A DNA stretch of 64,000 nucleotides from Agrypnia vestita (taxonomy: Eukaryota; Arthropoda; Insecta; Trichoptera; Phryganeidae): contig JADDOH010023167.1 of the NCBI GenBank assembly GCA_016648135.1, positions 310,001 through 374,000 on the forward strand. Direction: 5' to 3'. Positions 34,834 to 46,095 of this stretch are shown here, piece by piece (within the stretch, counting starts at the first letter, position 1; each line of letters opens with the position of its first letter). The translations under genes were made by a program, and so were the position numbers. Under the pieces are notes generated by a model. That model was not told the origin of the DNA. It was given only the letters and a program-made list of their open reading frames with translations, and searched no databases.

Positions 34834-35220
34834 ATTCGTGCACCACACACGGAGGAGCGTCTAACGTTTGTCCTGTGACACCCGCGTCGCGATCAGCGGT
34901 TCCGCGCAGTGCGACGGCCGCCCAGTGTAGTATTAAAAGTGATCGAGTAAACGATCCTTCCATAAATATCTCGCGGGCGGTGCAGTCAGTACCCCCGCGG
35001 GCGGAACCGGTTCCTGCCCGCCGGCCCCGCGCAGGGCCATGATGCACCGACCCGGACGAGCGCATTCAGATCAGATGGCATATTGAAGATGCAGTCCGAT
35101 GCGTATATCGGACATGACAAGTATTAGTCATGGATGAGAAAGAGAGAGGGAGAGCAAAGATGTCGACTTTCCGAGCATTCGCACGATAAATCTGAAATCG
35201 TGGGGGGAGGAAGATGTCTT
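34834..35220. promoter_or_regulatory. GC-rich island next to the LINE tail
   Basis: CpG-dense sequence at 34850-35055 contrasts with its flanks. On the minus strand an ATG at 34963 opens MEGSFTRSLLILHWAAVAL, which resembles a signal peptide, but no consensus splice donor follows and the frame runs into the LINE's ATT tail. On the plus strand a TCAGT initiator-like string lies at about 34987. It could be a first exon or promoter on either strand. Confidence 0.25.
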
Positions 35221-35260
35221 TGTTTTGATCAAAATTTGGTCGAATAAATTGTGTACATAA

Positions 35261-35653
35261 TTATGAGTCGAAAATTAATTTTTTTTCAATATTTCTGACA
35301 TTTTTTTACAAAACGTTGAACTATCAATACGGTAACTTATAACGATAACGAAAATTCATTTCAATACAAGTTAAATAAAAAAATAATTACCCTGAAAAAA
35401 TTCCAAATGGAATTGGAAGGTTTTTATTATACCTATTATTTGACTTGTATTAAAGGGAATGAATTTTTCTTATTCGATATAAGTTACTGTAATGATGGTC
35501 CAACGTTTTACAAAAAATGCAATCTTTGATGTTGCATATCTCCATAAACATAAGTAAATTAATGTAGTCACGCTTCCTTGAACATTTTCGACTCATAATT
35601 AAAGCAGGAATCTACCTGTAAAGCATTATGGACTAGCTAAGTTACACCCTGTA
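35261..35653. mobile_element. Family A foldback element
   Basis: It has a clear left arm (TTATGAGTCGAAAATT), a palindromic centre around 35400-35425 and a complete right arm. The right arm runs through GAACATTTTCGACTCATAAT to the terminus TTACACCCTGTA. Some 60 bases of the left terminus are missing. Confidence 0.7.
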
Positions 35654-36720
35654 TTGTAACAATGAAAACTTTTATTTATTACACAAGGTCACTGGACACG
35701 ACTTTAATCGGAGCACCGTTCTTAAATCACATTAATCGTCACTAGAATACTCCACACAGGTACTTATTTAATTAGCTTTACTCTTAGCCATCGCAAGATC
35801 GTTTAGCTGTGGATCGCTTTAGCTCACATATCGATCGCACGTGGCAAAACACCTTGCCATGGTCGCTTCTATGTCGCTTGTCAAAATAACTCGCAGCGCG
35901 ATGCCCCTGTATTTATAGAATCACGTGTTCTGAACGTCTCGCGAAGCTGTTGTGTACCAAAACTTTGTATAAAAGGAGTTCAGTGCTGTGAAATCCTCGA
36001 TTGCGTGCTATTCTTTTTGCTTCTACCATCTCATAACAATGTTTTATTCAGGGTTCTACAGTGCAACAAAATACAATATTATTTAAAATTGTTGGGGGGA
36101 TGTGGCAATTCATGCAAAATTTTGTCCAGACTATGATTATATTTTCTTAAGGATCCTAGAGTACAACTAAGCAATAGTTGTACTGCGTAGCATTCAATGT
36201 TATATACATTCATGGCTATGGGAAGGGCCTACCACGAGACGAAGCAGGTTGCCTATTTTTCGTAGAGTCCTCAAGAAAAACTACGAAAATTTGATATTGC
36301 AGTCTTTCGAATTAATTGCGATCAATATAGTACACATTTATAGGCGAAGGTGTGTGAAACGTTATAATCTTTATATATTTTCATAGGAGAAATTAATACA
36401 ATTTATTTTCTTCTATAAACTACAGAAAGAATTCATTTTATTTTATTAAATTTCTAGTATATTAATTTATAGAATGTAAAAATAGTACTTTTTTCAAATT
36501 CTAAACCAAATCGCACTCCCACATATCTTACATATAGGTTTTGTGCTTACTAACAGCCTACATTATTTTACATGACGTATAAGTATGTATTTTATATAAA
36601 TTTTAAATCGATTTAATATTTTAAATCAGAAAAAATGTCAATTAAATCTTGGAAACAAACATCAATGATTTAATTTGGAAATCTACAAACGTCACAAATG
36701 TGACATTGAAATCAAGATTG
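35654..36720. other. Unassigned stretch
   Basis: No gene is seen. A perfect 10-bp hairpin, AGTACAACTA/TAGTTGTACT, lies at 36160-36184. Confidence 0.5.
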
Positions 36721-37010
36721 AATAGTTGGTTCGACAACAAAGGCCCGATGCAACGATTGTCTCTCTAGTGAGAGACCCGCCTTATTGTCCGGTGCACGTG
36801 CACCCGCCCAGAGGGGGAAGGAAGACGGCGAGGGGGATGCACGGAGGTTAGCAGTTGACCGCGTGTCGAAGTGGGAGCGGCTACCGGCTGGTACTGAAAT
36901 ACATTCACCTTTCAATGGGATCCACGTACTGGCACGTACATACAATGACGGCCATATTCCCAAGGAGGCGGGATAGTATGCCATGGATTGCGGTGATACT
37001 TATTACAGCC
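36721..37010. other. GC-richer island of unknown nature
   Basis: It contains GTGCACGTGCAC at 36792-36803 and a CCGCCCAGAGGGGGAAGGAAG tract. Frames on both strands are open for 60-90 codons but have no domain and overlap each other, as expected of GC-rich non-coding sequence. Probably a repeat or regulatory patch. Confidence 0.25.
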
Positions 37011-37429
37011 CGAGCTACTTGACTTACAATTGGCTTTTTAGCTTTTATTATTAAAAAATATATGGAGGCGTGATAGAAGGGGGTACATAATAGAAGAAGA
37101 AGAAATTGATAAATATTCAAACATCGTCTATTACGTTCCTTCTTCCTCACTTAATGACCATGCCCACCAGCGTTGCCAGATTTTTTTTTCGGGCAAAACG
37201 GGATTTTGAAATCTTTTGTGTAAAAAAGCGGGATCCATTCGATGAAAGCGGGACATAATAGAAAAACCAAAATAAAAAGCATTTTTTTATAATTTCGAAA
37301 AACTTTTATGATTGTTTATGTAGACACGTGTGCCTTTCTTTGCCATTCGCGATTATTAAATTAATGGTTTTCTACAACCATGGATTAAGCCACACTCAAC
37401 TCAATCTAAGATATTTTACATTTACAATT

Positions 37430-37690
37430 TTTGATGTGTAACATCTTTCCTTTCGCTTTCCTGCAATCTGTGGCAATAATTTCGTGAAAAAGGACGGAAA
37501 TACGTAACAAGAAATAAGCGCGTAATTTCATTTAACCAATTGATGTTTTTAATTGTGAGATTTACAATTAAAAATAAAAGTATATTCAGTATTGATACGT
37601 GCTGCTCAATTGATATTTTTAATTGTGAGATGTCAAATGTACATAATATGCGACTACTGTAAGGCTCGCTCGTTTTTTTAGTATGTTCAG
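37430..37690. repeat. Partial copy of the 27815-28930 repeat
   Basis: It shares CGCTTTCCTGCAATCTGTGG, CAATTGATATTTTTAATTGT and TAAGGCTCGCTCGTTTTTTT in the same order, with an internal deletion relative to the longer copy. Confidence 0.6.
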
Positions 37691-37734
37691 TTTTCTAGGA
37701 ACACAATTAACTAGTGGATTTTGACCCCAAAGAG

Positions 37735-37885
37735 ATCATTATTAATTAATAAATTATAGATGTCTCACAGAGATTAATCCATTTATACGAGAAAGTAGGT
37801 ATGAAATTCTTTTTGGGTGTTTAGAGGGCTTATGACTTACGACCCATCGTACGGCTGGCTTAAGTGATCACTTTACAAAATTTAA
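37735..37885. mobile_element. Family B repeat
   Basis: It carries ATGTCTCACAGAGATTAATC, the GAAATTCTTTTTGGGTGTTT segment and TTAAGTGATCACTTTACAAA, the fullest family B copy in the window. Confidence 0.55.
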
Positions 37886-38974
37886 CTGTACATAATTCAC
37901 CGATTCCATCCAAGATCTTCTAGCAATTTTTTGTAATTTGTTAAGGGTTAACACAACACCATCCTAATAACTTAAACTCTTAACCGTTTAATGAATTATA
38001 AAACTTAACTATTGTACCTACACAAAAAATATGGGAATGAAGTCAAATGTGAACCTTGGACTTACCTTAACAACGCAGTATAAGGTAAAGATGTAACAAT
38101 TATTTTATCCTGCCAATGTTTTAAATGTCCTTCAGAATTTTCAAGTTCAGCGATTTCTCGTATATGATATTCAACTGTCGCCGAATTTCATACTTGAAAC
38201 GTCCTTGCAATTTCGACGCGCTCGAGAAAGCGACCGGCGCCACCCATTCTTTAAGACTAGAATTGAAAAATCCACTTGCTGTATTCAAGAATATCAACAT
38301 AACAACGACATTTTATTTTATCGACAATTTTCATGGAACCTTGCACAGGATACAACCGTTTTCTTTACTACTTTATCAGATCCGGAGACAGTGACCATAG
38401 CCAGCATAGTCTGCAATGCCATAGCAATTGCCATGAAATGGCAATCGGCGAAAGCCAATTGCTGTAACGTCTACCATATGGTATCCAAAAGGAGCATGTC
38501 CACTTTTTAAAAATGAAATCTAGTGTTTCTTTTTTTATTTGTATTATTTCACGTACTGACCTCAAATCATCCGCGTCGGTTTTCTAGCAAAAATAAATTT
38601 TTTCACCAATGAGATATGTAAATCGGTACCAACCTAGCCACCCGATTTCATTCAACCAATCTAATTTTTAAAGATTCAGGGTAATTTTTTTATTGTAACG
38701 CTCGCAGCATGTAGTGAAACATGTAACGGGACGTGTAACGGAACATGTAGCGAAAATGCGATACCAGAAATAACGACGCCATATTGAATTCTTGTTAGTT
38801 ATCAGATTCTATTTACATGCGAGTTCACGAATGTTTCGATCGTTTTTTAAGAAAGTTTTTGTTTGTAGAAGTATAACTTCTACTGCGCGTACATGAGTAC
38901 AAGCACATTTTAACATTTTAAATATGTGCAATGAAAAATGGACTAAATTTCTGATGTCCTAGAATGGAGCTTTA
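37886..38974. other. Unassigned stretch with overlapping short frames
   Basis: Two plus-strand frames (38125-38394 and 38205-38510) overlap. The second ends in a moderately coding-like segment, TVTIASIVCNAIAIAMKW, but CAATTGCCAT and related strings there form hairpins and no family is recognised. I do not call a gene. Confidence 0.3.
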
Positions 38975-39035
38975 ACCACCGATTACTGGATCAAAAGGCG
39001 AGAGTCGTGACCACTACACCAACAAGCTACTCAAT
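38975..39035 (-). repeat. Degraded tRNA-like SINE head
   Basis: The minus strand reads TTGGTGTAGTGGTCACGAC (A box) and, at the expected spacing, GGTGGTTAAAGCTCC, a decayed B box. It is a likely SINE or tRNA pseudogene. Confidence 0.45.
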
Positions 39036-39170
39036 AACTTCTTAAGTGTTTAATCAAGGCTACTCCAGAAGGTAAAAATATTTTAACACCTAAAATGGCC
39101 GTATAAAATTTCGTAACATTTAGGTATTTTCTTATAAATATCATGTTCGCGGAAATACATGGTGTAACAA

Positions 39171-39875
39171 ATTTAGTTCATCATGTTACTTTACAGTTAG
39201 ATTGCTACCTAAATTGTGAGTCGAAAATAAACAAGCAACAATGTCCTAACATTAATAGCAAGTTGTGGAGATAGTTCATAATTTGCATTTTTTTTATATA
39301 TCTAACTTATCTTCTGTTAAACATTGGACTACCATTAACGAAACTTATATCGAATATTGAAAATTCATCTGCTTTAATACAAGTCAAAAGCTTGTAAAAC
39401 CTTGCAGAAATTTGAACCATAATTTGTTTGCAAGGTTTTTATCATTTTATTTAACTTGTATGAAATAATTTTTCATATTCGTTTGCATATATTTGTTTGC
39501 AAGGTTTTTATCATTTTATTTAACTTGTATGAAATAATTTTTCATATTCGTTGCAAGGTTTTTATCATTTTATTTAACTTGTATGAAATAATTTTTCATA
39601 TTCGTTTGCATATATTTGTTTGCAAGGTTTTTATCATTTTATTTAACTTGCATGAAATAATTTTTCATATTCGTTTGCATATATTTGTTTGCAAGGTTTT
39701 TATCATTTTGTTTAACTTGCATGAAAGAATTTTTCATATTCGATGTAAGTTAATTAAATTTACAGAAAAAAATGAGGAAGTGTTATATCTGTAACTATTA
39801 ACAGAACATTTTCAACACATAATGTAGGCAGGTATTTTTTGCCTGTAATTATATTATGGACTAGCTCTGTTATGT
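39171..39875. mobile_element. Family A element with a central tandem array
   Basis: Left end GGTGTAACAAATTTAGTTC, inner GTGAGTCGAAAATAAACAAG, and right end near GGACTAGCTCTGTTATG. Instead of a simple palindromic centre it holds the tandem array at 39409-39745. Confidence 0.6.
39409..39745. repeat. 69-bp tandem array inside a family A element
   Basis: Units of about 69 bp (one shortened to about 55) repeat five times. Each contains GCAAGGTTTTTATCATTTTA and AATTTTTCATATTCG. The period is divisible by three, so one frame stays open and encodes a repeated YEIIFHIRLHIFVCKVFI-type peptide. I regard that as an artefact. Confidence 0.85.
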
Positions 39876-40609
39876 TCAGTACATAAGAACGGCGATGTGT
39901 ATTCAGTACCCTTCTAGATACCAATGAGGCAGAAATATGAGGGAAAAATAACATGCTCTATTCAGGGATGTTATCATATAAACATATACCGCGCGCTTTT
40001 AGGTATATTAACTTTATCTTTTGCGTTAAATTTATTTTTATTTTGAAATATTTTCTGCTTTTTTAAATTTTAATCTTCTTTTTTTATTTTTACATCTGCT
40101 AACCACAAATTTATGTTGCAATCTATTTGGTACTAGCAGCATATGTATATACAAGATGTAAATATTATTTACCTACCAAAAAGAAAAAGTATTCTATCAC
40201 TTGTACTATGAAATAAATTAAGTAATTAATGCGAATATAATGTTTTGAAACATTGTGTTAACCCGCGAAATTTCAAAAAAAATAATCAGATTCTTGAATG
40301 AAAAGTCAAATTATTTATTTACAAATATAGTTTCAATAGCCTAGACGTTTGCAAAGTATTTTTTACTACCGCCAATAAGTGAAACATTTTACGTCAGATA
40401 TGTCAGTTTAGTTAAGCGTGGCTTAGCGCATTGTTGCGGAACACTATCCGTTATAATGGCTCAGTTTTAACGTATGCATATTATACACTTGAACTATCGT
40501 TTTTGTTGGTATAACATGTATACATATTACATATCATACTAATAAAAATTATTTTAAATTATGTTTTTTATAGTTCTTAGATTCCACACGTCACTTTTTG
40601 TCACTTTTA
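39876..40609. other. A+T-rich stretch, no gene seen
   Basis: 40418-40490 resembles 5617-5690, another dispersed repeat fragment. No coding region. Confidence 0.5.
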
Positions 40610-40851
40610 AGCCATGTATTCACTAGGGGACAAATTGTCCCTCAACAGCACGCGCGGCATAGAGTCTACGTGACGTTGCAACGTCGTGCACTGTTCCGCG
40701 ACCTCGCGCACAACATAGCGCGGCATTTCTACGTGCCGTGGCAACGTTGCCATGCGCACGGTACCCGAGCGTACTCACTGCAACATTCCGCGGAGCGTCA
40801 GTACCACGTGGTATGTTTACAAGTGAATACGCATGCGCTGTATCTGTCAAG

Positions 40852-40917
40852 ATGACAATGTGGGAAAACGAAATCGTTCTTGAACTTATCGGGCTGTATC
40901 GATCGAAGATCGCATAG
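40852..40917 (+). pseudogene. MADF domain N-terminus, truncated
   Basis: The 21-residue frame MTMWENEIVLELIGLYRSK fits the first helix of a MADF domain (W..E..L.LI.LYR). It ends at TAG where the LW signature should follow, at the inferred deletion junction. In intact PIF/Harbinger elements a MADF or Myb-like partner assists the transposase. Confidence 0.55.
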
Positions 40918-41028
40918 AATATCCGTCCTTCTTTCTCTTTGTGGTAAATAATTTCGCATTCTCTTCTTTTTTCTCCTCTTACTTTTCGATAAACTCATTA
41001 ACATAAACAGATACGCGGCTATCATCAT
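40862..41028 (-). pseudogene. PIF/Harbinger transposase N-terminus-like fragment
   Basis: Minus strand from ATG at 41028: MMIAAYLFMLMSLSKSKRR, a strongly basic run, then MRNYLPQRERR. A hydrophobic start followed by a basic patch and R.YL.QR resembles insect Harbinger nuclease N-termini. The DDE catalytic region is absent. The frame continues antisense to the MADF fragment. Confidence 0.45.
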
Positions 41029-41471
41029 AACCTCACAGGGCGATATATTTCCGCGACGTCTGGAAAACAATAACTATTTGCAAAAAGGACTTTGTTTTTA
41101 ATAATATTCAATTTACTACAGTAAAACCTCGTTTATTTGAAATTGTGACCCAAAAAAACATTTCGAATTGCGCGGAACCCCGTTTTCGCCAAATGAGATA
41201 CCGCAGCTGTCAACATAAGCTCATCGGGTGACATTTCCGCGACAAGATATGCGAGTCCCGGTGTGTACACGTCAAATGGCCGCGTCATTGTCCCCGAAAC
41301 ATGAGCGTAGATGTTGATGCGACATGCCGAGCGGAATGTTTCGCGATTTGTCCCCTAGTGAATACATGGCTTTAAAGTTACCAATAGGCTCTATAAGTAA
41401 AGATGATAGCGTAGAAAAAAGTACGATAACATGCATCTATCACAACGAACACCGTATTGAACAATAGAGTG

Positions 41472-42397
41472 TACAGGATGTAACAGAGCTAGTCTACAAT
41501 ACTTTACAGGTAGATTCCTGCGTAAATTATGAGTCGAAAATGCTGTATAAGCAATGTCCTAATACGAATGGTTTTGGAGATACCATTGGACTTCAAAGTC
41601 TGCATTTTTTTAAATATATCTGACTCATCTTTCGCTTTAAATACAATGTAGATGATTGTTGATCTTTTCCTTTAACCAACTTATATATAGCTACTTAAAT
41701 CTATTAAATCAAAATTGTAAAATTCACCTGTCTCAGTACAGAGTTTTCTAGTGTGTTAGACATGTACACAATTACATTTAAAATGAATGTATTTTGTCAA
41801 GTAATGAAATAAATAATAAAAAAACTTAAATATAATACTTATCTAAAACCTTGCAAAAATATTTACCAGAATTCTTTAGCGAGGTTTTAATCATTTGATT
41901 TGTATGAAAGCGAAAGAATTTTTAATTTTCGACATTATTATAATGATCTCAACGTTTTACAGAAAAAATCAAAAATATTGAAAAAAATGCATTTTAAAAA
42001 ATTAATAAAATGTACAGTATAAATAACTTCGCCTCTGTGATACTATAATTTATCTTCATTAATTAATAAATGATTAAGACCTTGCATAAATTTGAAAAAA
42101 AAAATATTTTGTCAGTTGTTGAAATATTTTCTTGATTTGTAATAAAGCGAATGAATGTTTAATATTCGATATAAGTTGTCTTCGTGATTGTCCATCGTTT
42201 ACAGACGATAAGACAGAAAAATTGAAAAAAAATGCAAACCGTATCTCCAAAACCAAATAAAGAGGTTGGCAGGCAACAGACAGAGAGGAGTGGAGAGATC
42301 GAGTGCTTGGTTAGACCAATTCTTGTTTTCGTTCGTATTTTTTAGTATTTTGATTGTGACCCAAAAAAAATCAAACTCTGATGTATTGGGGACTGTA
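41472..42397. mobile_element. Family A element, interrupted
   Basis: Left end ACAGGATGTAACAGAGCTAG, inner GAGTCGAAAATGCTG. Two centre-like segments (41870-41960 and 42065-42200) show duplication or nesting, with a family B scrap at 42015-42065. The right end is ACTGTAACACCCTGTA. Confidence 0.55.
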
Positions 42398-43043
42398 ACA
42401 CCCTGTATGTAGGTGCGTAAGAAAATAATTTTTATTTAATACAATTAAACGAAATACTATCACGCTTAATCTCAATACATTCCATTGATTTCATACCGTA
42501 AAGTGCATTTATTTCCTTCATTGCGTCACGGCTTTTAAGAATTCACGAGCGATTAATAATTCATGCCCCAGTCATGCCCGCTTCGTTTGTCACAATTGTG
42601 GAATGACAGGGCATGAGCAAACACTCCGCGGTCTGCGACTAATGAGAAGTGCATGCAGAGTTATGACGACATCGCTGTTGCAAATTACACATTAAAATGT
42701 AATAACATTACCGCATTGAAATATATCAAAAAACTATTATAACAAACCGCGAGATGAGTGTGATTCTTCGTAAATGATAATCATTCTGATCGCAGAATGA
42801 CTGACAGTCGAATGAGGTATTTGAATATTATTTTAAAAATACTTAAAGGGTTACACCGCCTTGACGTGTTAAAAAAGTATTTTTTTTTATTTACTTACAG
42901 AATGAATTTCTAACAATAATTTGATTCATTCAAACATTCCAAAAATTGGCGTCGTAGTAATTTAGAGGTTAATTACATTAAATGAATGAGATTATTATTT
43001 TTCGTTTAACTCAAAAATTTCATTTTCAATAGTTTTTGATATA
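42398..43043. other. Unassigned stretch
   Basis: No gene or bounded repeat is seen. Confidence 0.5.
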
Positions 43044-43463
43044 CAGCGTGTCCCGTATCTCGACGTCAAGCTGAAATCGGGTGATAGGCCAAGTCATAAT
43101 AGTTATCAGAAAAAAATGTAAAAAAATCTAGTTCATATGTTTTAAATATTATTAAGTATTTTAAAAAAATCAAAAAATCTATACCATGTGACGGGTTTTT
43201 CACTCTGTTGCTACAAATCTTTATTTTTCTTCATTTTTTTTATTAATATGTAATCCTGAATAATGCTTTTGTAAACTTTTGTCCAAATTTTTAAGCCAAC
43301 TGCTCCAGCGTGGAAGAAAATGTAACCTTTTGACCAAACCAAGTATTCAAAATCAATACTTTGCCCAGTTTTAACTGACTGTTTTTTTTTTTTTTAATTT
43401 TTTTCTGATAACTATTATGACCCGATTTCGGCTTGACGTCGAGATACGGGACGGGACGGGGTG
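43044..43463. mobile_element. Foldback element with TCTCGACGTCAAG arms
   Basis: The left arm CGTATCTCGACGTCAAGC continues through ATAGTTATCAGAAAAAAAT. The right arm is its inverted copy, ending CGAGATACGGGACGGGAC. One arm has a 9-bp insertion (GATAGGCCA). The interior is non-coding A+T-rich sequence. Confidence 0.7.
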
Positions 43464-43974
43464 TAAAAGCAAAGGCAGCTAAATCCAAAATAATTAGATT
43501 GCAGTCATCGAAGATGACTTTTTTACAATATACTGAATTAGTGATTTTATAAGAAACGTAGCTTATAAATGTATCTATAGGAAACATAATTTTGGAAGGG
43601 ATGCATACATAAAACTAGAATTCAGTATATTTTTAATTATAAATCCCCATTTAAAACTTTTTTTTTTGATATTGCTACCTTTGCTTTAATACCTAAAGAT
43701 CTTTTTTTGCTATCTTGAACCATCCAATTTACTCTATATTTTTGGACAATGTTAAAAAGAAATTTAATTTTCGTTTCAAAAAAGTAAATATTAAAAGAAA
43801 ATTATTATTTTTTTAAAGTATCCGAAAGTATAGAGTACCTTAATCGAATGATTTAAGATAGTAACACGAAAATCGAATTTTTGCAGATTCCACACTATAC
43901 GTAGGGACCGTCGATATCATCTACAAAAGTTTGAAAAAGGTAGATTTTTTTCAAAACTTGCATACATCTTACTA
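43464..43974. other. A+T-rich stretch, no gene seen
   Basis: Poly-T tracts and no supported feature. Confidence 0.5.
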
Positions 43975-45495
43975 ATAACATTATCTAAGATAGATATAGC
44001 GCACGACTTTTTTTTGATAAAATGCACTGTTTAATCATTTTACTAAAAAATATTTTTTCTGGTCTATTTTTTTCGATACGCAACAAGAAAAATTTAACTT
44101 TTTTATTTCATTTAAGCCCTGGCTACATAATTCATGCTGTGGTAAGAGAATGACCACTCACAATGTATCTGGCATGTATATGCCTCCAGTATTGTTGATT
44201 CGCTCTCGCTCCAGACTTCTGAAGCACACGCAATCCTTACTTAAGAAAGTGAACATGAAACATTATCCATTAATTAACATAATAATTAGGTTGCAGTCGG
44301 TCGATTTCTGACGGCTCCGACGTGGCTTAAAATACCATCAATCAACGACTCCGGCTCAGATTCAATAGCCCTTTAATAGAAGAGTTATTTTAGACTCCTT
44401 TGCATTCTAATTTCAGACTTTTATTTAAATTGATTCCTCGTACATTCACGGCTAAGCCATACTAAATGTACAAGTGTACACATAACATTATCTAAGATAG
44501 ATATAGCGCACGACTTTTTTTTGATAAAATGCACTGTTTAATCATTTTACTAAAAAATATTTTTTCTGGTCTATTTTTTTCGATACGCAACAAGAAAAAT
44601 TTAACTTTTTTATTTCATTTAAGCCCTGGCTACATAATTCATGCTGTGGTAAGAGAATGACCACTCACAATGTATCTGGCATGTATATGCCTCCAGTATT
44701 GTTGATTCGCTCTCGCTCCAGACTTCTGAAGCACACGCAATCCTTACTTAAGAAAGTGAACATGAAACATTATCCATTAATTAACATAATAATTAGGTTG
44801 CAGTCGGTCGATTTCTGACGGCTCCGACGTGGCTTAAAATACCATCAATCAACGACTCCGGCTCAGATTCAATAGCCCTTTAATAGAAGAGTTATTTTAG
44901 ACTCCTTTGCATTCTAATTTCAGACTTTTATTTAAATTGATTCCTCGTACATTCACGGCTAAGCCATACTAAATGTACAAGTGTACACATAACATTATCT
45001 AAGATAGATATAGCGCACGACTTTTTTTTGATAAAATGCACTGTTTAATCATTTTACTAAAAAATATTTTTTCTGGTCTATTTTTTTCGATACGCAACAA
45101 GAAAAATTTAACTTTTTTATTTTATTTAAGCCCTGGCGACATAATTCATGCTGTGGTAAGAGAATGACCACTCACAATGTATCTGGCATGTATATGCCTC
45201 CAGTATTGTTAATTCGCTCTCGCTCCAGACTTCTGAAGCACACGTAATCCTTACTTAAGAAAGTGAACATGAAACATTATCCATTAATTAACATAATAAT
45301 TAGGTTGCAGTCGGTCGATTTCTGACGGCTCCGACGTGGCTTAAAATACCATCAATCAACGACTCCGGCTCAGATTCAATAGCCCTTTAATAGAAGAGTT
45401 ATTTTAGCCTCCTTTGCATTCTAATTTCAGACTTTTATTTAAATTGATTCCTCGTACATTCACGGCTAAGCCATACTAAATGTACAAGTGTACAC
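43975..45495. repeat. Three tandem copies of a 507-bp unit
   Basis: Units 43975-44481, 44482-44988 and 44989-45495 follow each other without gaps, with a 507-bp period measured at both junctions. Units 1 and 2 look identical. Unit 3 differs at about five positions (for example GGCTACATAA to GGCGACATAA). Each unit holds the GC-richer segment GGTTGCAGTCGGTCG and has no long frame. Near-identity implies a recent segmental triplication, or an assembly artefact. Confidence 0.92.
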
Positions 45496-46095
45496 GTCCC
45501 TACTTTGAATAGGTTTTTTGCCCCTCCTCAGGGAACGTCAACATTTTTATGTGAAAATATCTATTTGCTCTAGATATGGAAAAATTGAGCGTCATGCCGT
45601 CAGATGTAAGATATTCATCATTATCATTTTTAATTATAAATCAGATATACCTAAAATTTTTTAAGAAGCAAACATCTATGCCTATTAATGCTATCTTGTG
45701 GTCTACATTAGTAACAACATATCTTGAAGATAGGGCATAGATTTATAACATACGAAGGATTGTTCATACCGAAGGTAACTAATAAATATGGTCAAAAGAT
45801 ATTGAAATATATAACACCGAAAATATTTGACAAACTTCCACGCAATTTTTTTTAATGACAATTCTAAAAAAGCCTTAAAAATATTAATGGAATTACTAAT
45901 AAATAAGTAAGATTTATATTCATTGGTAAGGTATTTATTAACTTGGTAATGTTTTTGTTAATTTTGATGATAATTTATTTCTGTTTTTTTTTTCTTTGTG
46001 TATTCAACCTTATGTTACTTAGAAATAAATTTAACTTGTTAACAAAAAAAAATCTTCTATAAATTATCAATTATTTAAATTAATTAAAAATATAT
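45496..46095. other. A+T-rich stretch, no gene seen
   Basis: No supported feature. Confidence 0.5.

Larger units (their letters stand above)
40610..41371. mobile_element. Internally deleted PIF/Harbinger element
   Basis: A 762-bp element with 26-bp perfect terminal inverted repeats beginning AGCCATGTATTCACTAGGGG. It is flanked by TTA on both sides (40607-40609 and 41372-41374), the 3-bp target duplication typical of PIF/Harbinger. It keeps the starts of two convergent genes: a MADF domain protein on the plus strand at 40852 and a transposase-like N-terminus on the minus strand at 41028. An internal deletion appears to have joined them near 40910. A half pogo-type terminus (CAGTAAAACCTCGTTTATTT at 41119) lies in the right part. 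Confidence 0.8.

Noticed and set aside
36712..37150. Three overlapping frames in a GC-richer patch
   Set aside because: GC-rich non-coding DNA lacks stop codons by chance; no domain and conflicting strands.
39456..39794. 112-codon frame encoding a repeated isoleucine-rich peptide
   Set aside because: It is the reading of a 69-bp tandem array whose period is divisible by three; the composition is low-complexity and the array is part of a non-coding foldback.
40598..40855. 85- and 75-codon frames on opposite strands
   Set aside because: They lie in the GC-rich subterminal part of the Harbinger element and show no similarity to its proteins.
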